Source of the DNA: Pseudomonadota bacterium
GTDB taxonomy: Bacteria; Pseudomonadota; Alphaproteobacteria; Rhizobiales; Xanthobacteraceae
Assembly: GCA_023451825.1 (NCBI GenBank)
Contig: JAEXYA010000025.1
Location: forward strand, 81,571-145,570
Direction of reading: 5' to 3'
Length of the DNA: 64,000 nt
The notes under the pieces were generated by a model. That model made no database searches and was not told the DNA's origin. It saw only the letters and a list, made by a program, of their open reading frames with translations. Shown piece after piece: positions 52,030-60,886 of the stretch; positions within the stretch are counted from its first letter, which is position 1, and every line of letters starts with the position of its first letter. The position numbers and the translations under genes were made by a program.

Positions 52030-52443
52030 TTACTTCGGATACTTGAATTCCGGAGCTGCCTTCAGGGCATCCTTGGTGGTGTTCATGGTCGCCACCCACT
52101 TGTTGTCCTTGAGGCTGACCTTCACCGATGCCGGCGATACAGCGACATAGCGTTCGCCAACGCCCAGGAAGCCACCAACCGACAGGATCATGGCATCAAT
52201 CTGATTGTTCTTGATCGCAAGATCAGTGATCTCGCCGACTGTCTCGTTTGCCTGGTTGGTGATGTTCAGTCCCTTTAGCTTGGACGAGAACATTTCATCC
52301 TTCGACACCGTCGAATACTTGGCCTCGGCAGGGGCTGCGCCAGTCGTGGCCGCAGCAGGAGCTGTCGTGGTGGTGGCTGTCTGCGCAAGCGCGGGGGTGG
52401 CGAGCACGGCGAGGGAGGCGGTGATGATTGCGAGTTTTTTCAT
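52030..52443 (-). CDS. Exported PRC-barrel domain protein
   Basis: A 137-residue protein with a signal peptide (MKKLAIITASLAVLATPALA), a Thr/Ala-rich linker and a PRC-barrel-like domain (KLKGLNITNQANETVGEITD; AMILSVGGFLGVGERYVAVS; SVKVSLKDNKWVATMNTTKD). Secreted PRC-barrel proteins are frequent in Rhizobiales, with unknown roles in the envelope or stress response. It is monocistronic, with its own strong terminator. Confidence 0.85.
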   Translation of the reverse strand: MKKLAIITASLAVLATPALAQTATTTTAPAAATTGAAPAEAKYSTVSKDEMFSSKLKGLNITNQANETVGEITDLAIKNNQIDAMILSVGGFLGVGERYVAVSPASVKVSLKDNKWVATMNTTKDALKAAPEFKYPK

Positions 52444-52514
52444 TGTCGTTGTCTCCGTTTCGGATGCACCAACAATGCGAGGTCATCTGCATCGTTCCGC
52501 TCATTGCGGAATTG

Positions 52515-53753
52515 TCATGAAGCCGCGCGCTGGGCCGCCGTGTCCTGCAAACGCGCCAGCAACGACTTCGCTGAATCATCCGGCGTCATGCCGATTACCT
52601 TCACACGCGGATCGTTGCGCGCATCGCGCTTTGGACCGTGCATGGTGTGCTTCATCACGGCCGACAGGCGGCGTGCGATCATATGCGCGTTGCGCGGATC
52701 GGTTTCGGCAAACACCACAATGATCGAGCCGTCGTCGTTGAGCGTGCCGAAGTCGATCTTGCGCATCAGCCGGCTGATGATACGGGCCGCATCGCGCTGG
52801 GCGCGCAAGGAGATCTCATTGAAAGTGAAGCGCGCAGCCGACAGGCCGCCACCACGTGTTTGCGTGTGGTAGACCGCCGTTGCGAGATCGCGATCGAAGG
52901 CCTCGGGTGTGAGCAGTCCTGTCGTCGCATCGATCAAGCCATCGGATTCGATCGAACGCAGCGTGCGGCTTAGCCGTGCCTCGAAGGCGCGCTGACGCAC
53001 CAGCGGCAGTGCGAGCTGCGTGATGTGATCGGCGTTGCCAGTGACGGTTTCGAGATTGGCGAGATCGTAATCCAGGGCCATGCCGGGGGCGGTGACCACC
53101 ACCGGCAGGCTGCGGAAGCGCGGATCCTCCGCCAGCACGGTCAGAAACGCATCGAGCACGCGTGGCGTAAATCCATCACCGATGACGATGCCATCGAGGT
53201 CGCGCGCATTGAGATGCTTGGCGGCTGCCTCGATGCTGAGTGCGCCCACGACGCTGACGCGCTCACCGAGAGAAACCGACAACGCAGCGTGGCTGCCGCC
53301 GCGGCCGACCAGCATCACCGTCGCATCCTCCAGCGGGTCTGGCGCATTGGTCGTGAAGGTATGCAGATTGTCTGCGGTCAGGCGGCGCAACACCGTGGCG
53401 TGCAAGGCGCGGATGCGCAAAGCGTTGCGCAGCCGCGCGCCGAGGCGTGCGAACTGTCCGCGCTCGCCGAGGATCGGAATGGCATGGCCCGGCAATACGA
53501 GCGCCGGATCGACGGCGATCAGCGGAATGTAGGGCTGCCGTGCGCCGAGCTTTACTGCCAGCTGTTCGAAGGCCGGCATCTCGGCGCCCGTGGCCGATGC
53601 GATGACGGCGGCGGGCTGCACCTTCGCGATGGCCTCGAAGGCTGTTGCCCATGTCGCATCGACGACGGGAAAAATGTGGCTATCGGCAAGGGCGGTCGCA
53701 AAGGGCGCAGGTTGCTGATTGGAAATGGCAACGATGGTCGCCTGATCGGACAT
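52515..53753 (-). CDS. Degenerate PleD-like protein (tandem pseudo-receivers and inactive GGDEF)
   Basis: A 412-residue protein. Two receiver-like alpha/beta domains (about 5-100, TIVAISNQQPAPFATALADS; about 145-245, ATVMLVGRGGSHAALSVSLG to SLPVVVTAPG) are followed by a GGDEF-like domain (about 270-400, SDGLIDATTGLLTPEAFDRD). The catalytic signature is replaced by NDDGSI in IDFGTLNDDGSIIVVFAE, and the first pseudo-receiver lacks the phospho-acceptor Asp. The REC-REC-GGDEF order is that of PleD, but cyclase activity is not expected. ATG 53753 is preceded in frame by GTG 53759. Possible roles are c-di-GMP or partner binding; this is inference. Confidence 0.75.
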   Translation of the reverse strand: MSDQATIVAISNQQPAPFATALADSHIFPVVDATWATAFEAIAKVQPAAVIASATGAEMPAFEQLAVKLGARQPYIPLIAVDPALVLPGHAIPILGERGQFARLGARLRNALRIRALHATVLRRLTADNLHTFTTNAPDPLEDATVMLVGRGGSHAALSVSLGERVSVVGALSIEAAAKHLNARDLDGIVIGDGFTPRVLDAFLTVLAEDPRFRSLPVVVTAPGMALDYDLANLETVTGNADHITQLALPLVRQRAFEARLSRTLRSIESDGLIDATTGLLTPEAFDRDLATAVYHTQTRGGGLSAARFTFNEISLRAQRDAARIISRLMRKIDFGTLNDDGSIIVVFAETDPRNAHMIARRLSAVMKHTMHGPKRDARNDPRVKVIGMTPDDSAKSLLARLQDTAAQRAAS

Positions 53754-53831
53754 GCGCACGAAAACCCCAGGAGGACATAAGTAGGGGCAAGCTAGCGTGA
53801 TGTCGTTAATGCGCAGTCAATGGGGTCGATG

Positions 53832-53860
53832 GAAAACGCCCTGAGATTGTTGGCGTTTTC
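53832..53860 (-). terminator. Terminator hairpin after the adenylate-forming enzyme gene
   Basis: GAAAACGCC at 53832-53840 pairs with GGCGTTTTC at 53852-53860 (loop of 11). It begins 26 bp after the stop at 53887 in the minus direction; the T-run is part of the distal stem. Confidence 0.7.
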
Positions 53861-53886
53861 GGAATTTTGCCGAACGCGGACGAGCG

Positions 53887-55389
53887 CTATTCGGCGCTCG
53901 CACGATCGCGGAAGGCTTCCACCATCAGTGGATTAAGGCCGAGCTCAGTGAGCGCTTCACGGGCACGACCATTGTCGCTGGCGCGGCCCGCAAGGCGATA
54001 GCCGCTGAGGCGATCGGGGAGTGCGGTGAGCATGGCATTGTCGCCGAGGCGCTTGGCCCATTCGCCGAGATCACGCGCAAGGAAGCGATAGCCGCCAACG
54101 GACATCACGCCTGAGGGCGGCGCGGTGATGTGAAGCGCGCCGGTCGCGCGGTCGAGGCGAGCCTGATAGCCGGTATCGACATAGTCGTAAGGTTTGGCCG
54201 GGATCAGCCCGTTGCTGGCATCGGCCTGAGCAGTATAGGCGAGCACCGGCACCATGGGGCCGCGCAGGCCCAGCGTGCCGCGCGGCGTCAGAAGTGTTTC
54301 GCCGGCGACGGCTGAGCCCGCCGCGACGCGCGGTGCGCCATGGGGGCCTGGCAGGATAGCGACCGGCAGGCCGTCATCCGAACGGATGGCGCCGAACAGG
54401 CCGGCTTCGCCGAACAGATAGACGTCGGTCAACGTAGCCTGTGTTGCGGGCCAGGCGGCGGAGCTTTCCACTTGTTCGGGTGCGCGCCACAAGCCGATCA
54501 CATGGCGCAGCATCGGCGCGCGGTCGAGCAGGCCGCCTCCGGCCAAGCCTTGCGCAAAGGGCGCCGGCGCGATCAGGACATCGCAGCCGCCATCGACGAT
54601 TTCGCGTTCCAGCACGGCACTGTCAAACGGATGATGCAGTGACAGCACGCCGCCGGAGAGCAGCCAGGTCACCATTGACGCAGCCAGATGACCGAACGAG
54701 GTCGGCACCAGCGCCGACATCATGGTGGCGCCCTGCGGCATGCCGCTTTCGAGGAAGATCGCGAGACCGCCGGAGATCAGGTTGAGATGCGTCCGCGGCA
54801 CCGCGCGGAAACCGTCCGACGTGATGTCGAAGGTGATGATGGCCGCGCTGCGTGCATCCGGCGTCGGTGGCAATGGCTCGATGAAGGGGCCGGCCAATAC
54901 ATGGTCGAGCGGGATCATGCCTTCGGGCAGGTCATTGCCGAAGCCGCCGACATAGCGGATCGAAAAGGCTTCGGCGGCTGCGTTCATCACGAGATCCGCG
55001 TGGCTGACGCCGTCGATTTTGCTCGACGTGACGATGGCGCGCGCGCCGGTCCTGTTCAGCGCGGTGGTCAGATCGTGCTGGCGCCAGAGTTGCGGCAACA
55101 GTGCGACAACGAGGCCGGCGCGATGCGCGGCAAGCACCGTCAGGACGAATTCGATCGTGTTTGGAAGCTGTAAGGCGATGACCGAGCCGGGCGGCAGGCC
55201 CATGTCGATAAAATGCGCTGTGAGGGCATTTATCTCACGATCTGCTGCGGCAAAGGTGAGGCGCTGTGGCGGCGTCTGTGTGACGCGCATCTTGTCGGCG
55301 GGATCGACCAAAGCCAGCGCCTCCGGCTGGCGGAGCAGCGAACGGCGGAACAATCCATCGAGGGTCGGCGAGGTGCTGGCTGAGGTCAC
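53887..55389 (-). CDS. Adenylate-forming (AMP-binding) family protein, probably catalytically degenerate
   Basis: A 500-residue protein with the fold of acyl-CoA synthetases/AMP ligases: N-terminal LPPGSVIALQLPNTIEFVLT and LAAHRAGLVVALLPQLWR are typical. The ATP-loop motif normally TSGTTGxPKG is replaced by FDITSDGFRAVPRTHLN, the YGxTE motif by YLFGEAG, the TGD region by YDYVDTGYQARLD, and the C-terminal catalytic lysine motif PxxxxGK is not seen. It may therefore bind rather than activate a ligand. It starts 4 bp after the solute-binding protein gene upstream, so the two form an operon. Confidence 0.78.
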   Translation of the reverse strand: MTSASTSPTLDGLFRRSLLRQPEALALVDPADKMRVTQTPPQRLTFAAADREINALTAHFIDMGLPPGSVIALQLPNTIEFVLTVLAAHRAGLVVALLPQLWRQHDLTTALNRTGARAIVTSSKIDGVSHADLVMNAAAEAFSIRYVGGFGNDLPEGMIPLDHVLAGPFIEPLPPTPDARSAAIITFDITSDGFRAVPRTHLNLISGGLAIFLESGMPQGATMMSALVPTSFGHLAASMVTWLLSGGVLSLHHPFDSAVLEREIVDGGCDVLIAPAPFAQGLAGGGLLDRAPMLRHVIGLWRAPEQVESSAAWPATQATLTDVYLFGEAGLFGAIRSDDGLPVAILPGPHGAPRVAAGSAVAGETLLTPRGTLGLRGPMVPVLAYTAQADASNGLIPAKPYDYVDTGYQARLDRATGALHITAPPSGVMSVGGYRFLARDLGEWAKRLGDNAMLTALPDRLSGYRLAGRASDNGRAREALTELGLNPLMVEAFRDRASAE

Positions 55390-55393
55390 GGGA

Positions 55394-57244
55394 TCATTTC
55401 CGGTCGGACGGCGGTCTGGCCCACCACGTCTCCGGCAGCGAGCCGACGATCGCGGTGGTCGATGGCCGTTCTACCCGATTCCAGCGGGCGAGCCATTGTT
55501 CACGCACGTTATACAAGGGGATGGCGTAAGCTCCGGACATCCATGCGCGGTCCAAAGCGTGGACGGCGGCGACGAAATCAGGCCGCTCGCGGGCTGTCAG
55601 CATCGCGCCGATCATGGCGTCGATGGCCGGATCCTTGGCGCCCATGTAATTCCGCGTGCCGGGGACGTCGGCGGCGTCGGAGCCCCAATAGAAGGATTGC
55701 TCGTTGCCGGGGGAGAGCGAATTGTCCCAGCGGTTCGGCAGCATGTCGAATTCGTAATTGATGCGGCGCTGGTCGAACTGCACGCCATCGACCGCGCGGA
55801 TGGTGGCGGTGATGCCAGCGCGCTTGAGATCGCGGGCAAAGGTCAGCGCGACGCGCTCCTGATCGCGGGTGGTGACGAGAATCTCGAAACTGAGCGGCGT
55901 CTTGTCTGAGGTCTTGCGCAGGGTGTTCTTGTCGAGTTGATAGCCGGCGTCTTTGAGCAGCGCGAGTGCGGTGCGGAGCGCCGGGCGATCACGGCCGGAG
56001 CCATCGCTGACGGGGAGGCGGTAGCTGCCGTCCATGATATCGGCGGGGATTTGCGCGGCGTAAGGTTTCAGCAAGTCGCGCTCGCGGTTGTCAGCCGGTC
56101 GGCCATAGGCGGAGAGTTCTGAGCCCGCAAAAATTCCACCCGAGCGGGCATAGAGATCGAAGAAATAGTTGCGATTGATCCATTCGAAATCAAACAGCAG
56201 CGTCAGCGCGCGACGAACGCGGATATCGGAAAACACCGGCCTGCGTGTGTTGAAGACTAGAAACTCAGATGGTTTCGGCAAACCGGTTTTCACCGTGTCG
56301 CGAATGACCTCGCCGGATTTCACCGCGGCGAAATTGTAGCTCTCGTGCCAACGCAGCGGTTCATTCTCGACGCGAAAATCATAGAGCCCGCGGGAAAACG
56401 CTTCGAACATGCCGTTCGATTCCCGATAGTAATCGATGCGGACTTCATCGAAATTCCACATCCCGCGATTGATGGGCAGGTCGCGGCCCCAATAATCGGG
56501 ATTGCGCGTCATGGTCACGCTGGCGCCGGGGCGGACATTGGTGACGGTGTAAGCCCCCGAACCGACCGGCGGCGCCATGGTCGTGTCTTCAAAAGTCTCT
56601 GGATTGACCGCGTGTTTCGGCAGGATCGGCATGAGGCCGAGGATCAGCGGCAACTCGCGGTCATTGGCTTCGGCAATATAGAAGCGGATCGTCAGCGGCC
56701 CCTGCAATTCGGCTTTCGTCACCTTGCCGAAATACTGCCGGAAGTGCGGTCGGCCGCGCTCTTTGAGAAGCTGCCAGGAGAACAACACATCCTCTGCGGT
56801 GACCGATTTGCCATCGGAGAAGCGCGCCTTCGGATTGATGCGGAAGGCGACGTAGCTGCGGTCGTCGTCGGTCTCGACGCTCTCGGCCAGCAGGCCGTAA
56901 AGCGTGAAGGGCTCGTTTTGGCCGCGGGCGAGCAGGCTCTCCGTGACATAGCCGCGCATTTGCTGCACCGCGATGCCACGCACGATGAACGGGTTGAGAC
57001 TGTCGAATGTGCCGAGCACGCCCCAGACGATCCGGCCGCCTTTGAGGGCGTCCGGATTGACATAGGGCATGTGCTGGAAATCGGCCGGCAAGGCGGGCTG
57101 GCCGTGCATGGCGATGGCGTGGCGTGGAACGGGATCGGCGGCTGCGCAATCGCTGAGTGCGGCAAGCGCAATAAGCGCCGTCAGGCAGCCGTGCGCCAGC
57201 CTAACCCGCAGCCGCCTGCAGCGATTTGATTCGATCCAACTCAC
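55394..57244 (-). CDS. Extracellular solute-binding protein, family 5 (YejA-type peptide binder)
   Basis: A 616-residue periplasmic binding protein of ABC peptide transporters: signal peptide (LAHGCLTALIALAALSDCAA), then the family 5 pattern KGGRIVWGVLGTFDSLNPF, RFSDGKSVTAEDVLFSWQLL, VGSGAYTVTNVRPGASVTMT, NPDYWGRDLP and FDIRVRRAL-like SDIRVRRALTLLFDFEWINR. Length and the EWINRNYFF segment favour the YejA/microcin-C-type group over DppA. The GTG at 57244 is the most plausible start; the frame is open to 57400. No permease or ATPase genes are adjacent; instead a degenerate AMP-ligase follows in the same operon. Confidence 0.86.
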   Translation of the reverse strand: MSWIESNRCRRLRVRLAHGCLTALIALAALSDCAAADPVPRHAIAMHGQPALPADFQHMPYVNPDALKGGRIVWGVLGTFDSLNPFIVRGIAVQQMRGYVTESLLARGQNEPFTLYGLLAESVETDDDRSYVAFRINPKARFSDGKSVTAEDVLFSWQLLKERGRPHFRQYFGKVTKAELQGPLTIRFYIAEANDRELPLILGLMPILPKHAVNPETFEDTTMAPPVGSGAYTVTNVRPGASVTMTRNPDYWGRDLPINRGMWNFDEVRIDYYRESNGMFEAFSRGLYDFRVENEPLRWHESYNFAAVKSGEVIRDTVKTGLPKPSEFLVFNTRRPVFSDIRVRRALTLLFDFEWINRNYFFDLYARSGGIFAGSELSAYGRPADNRERDLLKPYAAQIPADIMDGSYRLPVSDGSGRDRPALRTALALLKDAGYQLDKNTLRKTSDKTPLSFEILVTTRDQERVALTFARDLKRAGITATIRAVDGVQFDQRRINYEFDMLPNRWDNSLSPGNEQSFYWGSDAADVPGTRNYMGAKDPAIDAMIGAMLTARERPDFVAAVHALDRAWMSGAYAIPLYNVREQWLARWNRVERPSTTAIVGSLPETWWARPPSDRK

Positions 57245-57482
57245 CCCGGAAACGTAGCATGGCTGTGCATTTGCTATATGTACCATGCAGCAAATCATGC
57301 TGTTGCCATTGATCTTTCCGTGTTCCGCTGTATTGAGGGCGGGCAATTGACGCGGGCGGCGTGGCCTGTCACGTAACGGCCGTATTCGGCAGCGAGACAC
57401 CCGGCAACGGGTGACAGTTCACGGGTTATGTCAGCGCCGCCTCCGGGATATGAGCGCCTCCGTTCAGAAAGGGTTTTCCGCA

Positions 57483-58295
57483 ATGACTTTCCGTCTTTTG
57501 GCTGCGTCGGTGTTGCCGCGCGGACGAGGCTTCGCGCTTCTGGCGGCGACGGCCCTGACCGCAGGCGTGATCGGTTCTGACGCATTCGCCCAGGCACCGG
57601 CCCCTGGTGCTCCGGCGGCTCCGCCGAAGGCAGCCCCCAAGGCGGCTCCGAAAGCCGCTCCCAAGGCTGCCCCGGCCGCGCCGGCCCAGCAGCAGGCCGC
57701 TCCCCAGCAGCCGCAGGGTGAGCAGCAGCAGGTTCAGCTGATCTACGCACCGTGGACCAAGTTCTGCCTCAAGGGCCAGGACGCCAATGCCAAGCAGGTC
57801 TGCTTCACCGGCAAGGACGGCCGCATCGAGTCGGGCCAGCCCGTCATCGCCGCCGTCATCATCGAGCCGGAAGGCGAGCCGAAGAAGATCCTGCGCGTGA
57901 CGCTGCCGCTCGGCATGCAGCTCGTGCACGGCACCCGCGTGATCGTCGACAACAACGCGCCGGCGCAGAGCCCCTATGTGATCTGCTTCCAGAACGGCTG
58001 TATGTCGGATTACGAAGTCACCCCGGAACTGCTGGCCAACCTGAAGAAGGGCCAGAACCTGGTGGTGCAGGCGATCAACTCCAACGGCGCCCCGCTGACG
58101 CTGCCGCTGCCGCTGGCCGAATTCGCCAAGGCCTATGATGGCCCGCCGACCGATCCGAAGGTGTTCGAAGAAACCCAGAAGAAGCTGCAGGAAGAGCTGC
58201 AGAAGCGCGCCGCGGAAGCCCGCGCCAAGCTCGAAGCGCAGCAGCCCGCAGGCGGCGCGGCGCCGGCAGCCCCGGCCAATCCGGCTGCCAAGTAA
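57483..58295 (+). CDS. Invasion-associated locus B (IalB) family periplasmic protein
   Basis: A 270-residue exported protein: signal peptide to about residue 38 (LLAATALTAGVIGSDAFAQ), a KAAPKAAPKAAPKAAP repeat linker, an IalB domain (about 75-205: WTKFCLKGQDANAKQVCFTG, RVTLPLGMQLVHGTRVIVDN, YVICFQNGCMSDYEVTPELL) with four paired cysteines, and an amphipathic Glu/Lys/Ala-rich C-terminal helix. Named after a Bartonella invasion protein, the family is common in free-living Rhizobiales with unknown envelope function. AAGGG precedes the ATG at 57483. A strong terminator follows. Confidence 0.9.
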   Translation: MTFRLLAASVLPRGRGFALLAATALTAGVIGSDAFAQAPAPGAPAAPPKAAPKAAPKAAPKAAPAAPAQQQAAPQQPQGEQQQVQLIYAPWTKFCLKGQDANAKQVCFTGKDGRIESGQPVIAAVIIEPEGEPKKILRVTLPLGMQLVHGTRVIVDNNAPAQSPYVICFQNGCMSDYEVTPELLANLKKGQNLVVQAINSNGAPLTLPLPLAEFAKAYDGPPTDPKVFEETQKKLQEELQKRAAEARAKLEAQQPAGGAAPAAPANPAAK

Positions 58296-58315
58296 GCGGT
58301 TCGCAAGGACAAACG

Positions 58316-58343
58316 AAAAGGCGCCCGGTGGGGCGCCTTTTTT
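58316..58343 (+). terminator. Rho-independent terminator of IalB-like gene
   Basis: GGCGCCC at 58320-58326 pairs with GGGCGCC at 58331-58337 around a 4-nt loop, followed by six T and preceded by four A. It lies 20 bp after the stop codon. Confidence 0.93.
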
Positions 58344-58374
58344 GTTGAGTGAGAGGACCGCCGCAATCTGAACC

Positions 58375-58514
58375 CTCATCCTGGGGAGCACTTCTTGGCC
58401 GCGTCTCGAAGGATGATTGCAGGCTCAGGAGCCACGCCAGCTCATGGTTCGAGGCGCGCGCAGCGGCGGAGCAATAGCTCCGCCTTAGGGCGCGCTCCTC
58501 ACCAAGAGGTGCGG
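58375..58514. repeat. Dispersed intergenic repeat, copy 2
   Basis: It starts CTCATCCTGGGGAGC and contains CTCATGGTTCGAGGCGCGCG and GGCGCGCTCCTCACCAAGAG, in the same order as the copy at 9557-9674, with a local GGCGGAGC/GCTCCGCC hairpin inserted. It fills the gap between the IalB-like terminator and the third receptor's 3' end. Confidence 0.65.
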
Positions 58515-58539
58515 TCAGCGCTGCTGGCGAGCCGCGGCG

Positions 58540-60807
58540 CTACCAGCGATAGCGCAACGTCCCGATCACGGTGCGGCCCTGGCTCAGATAGCAGTAGCCG
58601 GCATTGCACACCGCGACCTCTTCGCCGGCCACGTTGTTGGCGTTGATCGACGCCTGATAGCCCGCGAATTGCGGTCCCAGTGCTGCGAAATCGTAGCGCG
58701 CGGCGAGATCGAACAGCGTGTACCCGTTGTTGCGTGACAGATTGTCGTTCGAGGTCCAGGTGGCGTCGATGTACCGGACGCCGGCGCCGAAGCCGAGACC
58801 TTCGAGCGGGCCATTCCGGAATGTGTAGTTCAGCCAGCTCGACGCCATATGCTTGGGCGTCACCGCCGGTGTCTTGCCGACTTCTGTCGTGATCGCGCTC
58901 TTGGTGATCTGGGCGTCGGAATAGGTGTAGGTGGTCACCGTATCGATTTCCGGCGTGATGCGCGCGCGGCCCTCGAATTCGAAACCCTGAACGCGAATTT
59001 CGCCGACCGAGGCATAATACGCGACGCCATTGACGTAACCGGCCAGCTTGGACGCGTTCTTTTCCTTGAGGTCGTAGACCGATGCGGTGAGCAGCACGTC
59101 GGAACGCGGCTGATACTTGATGCCGCCTTCGATCTGCTCGCCCTCGGCGGGCGCCAGCAGCACGCCGTTGAGGCCGAGATCGGTGACCGGCTGGAACGAG
59201 GTGGCGTAGCTCACATAAGGCGCGATGCCGTTCTCGAAGTGATAGAGAAGGCCAGCGCTGTAGGTGAAGGCGCTGTCGCGCTGGGAGCCGGTCAGTGCAC
59301 CGGTCAGGGCATCGTTCTGAACGCGGTCAGCCCAATCCTGGCGGCCGCTCAGCGACAGGTGCCAGTTACCGAACCGCATCTGGTCCTGCAGATACACGCC
59401 CACCTGGTCCAGCTTGGTGCGGGTGTCGCTGGTATAAGGCGTGGTTGGACCGGAAATGCCCGAGGTCGGATTCAGGATGTTGAGTGCATAGGCCGGATCG
59501 AGGCCGCCGAAGCCCAGTTTGAAATTATAGGCATTGCGGTCGTAATTCACGCCGAACAAGGTCTTGTGAACGATCGGACCGGTGGCGAAATCCGCTTGCA
59601 GCATATTGTCAGTCTGCACGCTCTGCTGGTCGTCGCCGATCGCGACGGGATAGCGGCTGAAGATCGTGGGCGTGGTGAAATAGCCGGCGAGATAGCGGGT
59701 CTCGCCATGCAGCGCATTGAAGCGTGTATTCTGGCGGAAGGTGAAGACGTCGTCGATGCGATGCTCCAGCTTGTAGCCGATCTGCGCCTGTTCGACCCGC
59801 ATGTGATCGTATTTGGGATCGCTGGTGCGGATCTTGGTGGTCTGGCCGTTGATCCTCAGCAATTCGTTGTCGCGATTGATCATGGCGACGCTACCGTCGG
59901 TCTCGTCCTTCTGAAGCAGCGCATAGACCGTGAGCGTTGTGTCGATATTCGGACGCCAGGTCAGCGAGGGCGCGAGCATCAGGCGTTCGTCGGCGATGTC
60001 GTAATTGGTGTCGCCGAGGCGACCGAGGCCGACCAGGCGATACAACAGCGACTTGTCGGGATTGGCGCCGCCGATGTCGAAGGCCGTCTGCATGCGGCCA
60101 TAGGTGCCGCCCTGAATGTGGATCTCGTTGACCTGATTCTCGACCGGCAATTTGGAGCGGCGGTCGATCAGGCCACCGGGGACGGATTGGCCGTAGAGCA
60201 CAGCGGCAGGGCCCTTGATGACCTCGATACTGCTGAGCTGAAACGGCTCGGTGCGGTAGGCGGAGAAGCTGCTGGCGTGCTGCCGCAGGCCATCGCGATA
60301 ATCGCCGAAGGTCACGGCCGGGAAGCCGCGCAGCATGATCGAATCGAAACGTGGGTCGAATCCAAAAGTGCCGGTGGTGACGCCCGCCGTGTAGCGCACG
60401 GCCTCCACCACATTGGCCACGCCGCGGTCATCCAGTTCCTTGCGGTCGATCACGCTCACCGAGCGCGGCGTGTCGATCAACGGCGTGCCGGTCTTCGATG
60501 CCGAGCTTGCCTGGCCCGCCACATAGCCGTGATCGCCGGCATAAGCGCGCTGGTCCAGCGTGGGCACAGGCGCCGCCGGAGCGACGGCCGGCCGCGCAGA
60601 TGCGCGCCGCGCCGTGCGGGCAGCACGCGACGCTGTTGTCGTGGTGCTCACCCGCGGACGCGCCGCAGGCTTCGGTGCATCGACCGTGACCGGGGCAAGG
60701 GTCGTCTGCGCTGCGGCAGGACCTGGGAGATCAATAGCGAGTACGATCAAGCTCACGCCACACAGCAGCGCTGTTTGTTTCGCCTTGTTTCCAATCATGT
60801 ATTTCAA
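58540..60807 (-). CDS. TonB-dependent siderophore receptor 3 (FhuA/FegA-like)
   Basis: A 755-residue outer-membrane receptor of the ferric-hydroxamate class. Signal peptide to AAAQ (about residue 34), TonB-box-like TLAPVTVDAP, an Arg/Ala/Thr-rich linker (ASRAARTARRASARP), a plug (TPRSVSVIDRKELDDRGVAN; IEVIKGPAAVLYGQSVPGGL) and a barrel ending GRTVIGTLRYRW with terminal aromatic residue. The plug resembles FhuA/FoxA receptors. TTG 60807 has AGGACGAC at good spacing; ATG 60798 is the alternative. It is distinct from the two paralogues at 20 and 28 kb but shares their linker style. No transport genes are adjacent. Confidence 0.93.
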   Translation of the reverse strand: MKYMIGNKAKQTALLCGVSLIVLAIDLPGPAAAQTTLAPVTVDAPKPAARPRVSTTTTASRAARTARRASARPAVAPAAPVPTLDQRAYAGDHGYVAGQASSASKTGTPLIDTPRSVSVIDRKELDDRGVANVVEAVRYTAGVTTGTFGFDPRFDSIMLRGFPAVTFGDYRDGLRQHASSFSAYRTEPFQLSSIEVIKGPAAVLYGQSVPGGLIDRRSKLPVENQVNEIHIQGGTYGRMQTAFDIGGANPDKSLLYRLVGLGRLGDTNYDIADERLMLAPSLTWRPNIDTTLTVYALLQKDETDGSVAMINRDNELLRINGQTTKIRTSDPKYDHMRVEQAQIGYKLEHRIDDVFTFRQNTRFNALHGETRYLAGYFTTPTIFSRYPVAIGDDQQSVQTDNMLQADFATGPIVHKTLFGVNYDRNAYNFKLGFGGLDPAYALNILNPTSGISGPTTPYTSDTRTKLDQVGVYLQDQMRFGNWHLSLSGRQDWADRVQNDALTGALTGSQRDSAFTYSAGLLYHFENGIAPYVSYATSFQPVTDLGLNGVLLAPAEGEQIEGGIKYQPRSDVLLTASVYDLKEKNASKLAGYVNGVAYYASVGEIRVQGFEFEGRARITPEIDTVTTYTYSDAQITKSAITTEVGKTPAVTPKHMASSWLNYTFRNGPLEGLGFGAGVRYIDATWTSNDNLSRNNGYTLFDLAARYDFAALGPQFAGYQASINANNVAGEEVAVCNAGYCYLSQGRTVIGTLRYRW

Positions 60808-60886
60808 GTCGTCGTCCTATCGCACGCGTCAAATCAGATGCGCGCGGGTCTAGCTTGAATATTCCGCTACCGCATCAGAGTGCGTG

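Noticed and set aside
58849..60858. 669-residue open frame antisense to TonB receptor 3
   Set aside because: The receptor has a signal peptide, plug, barrel and ribosome-binding site; the antisense frame has shadow-like composition and no domain.
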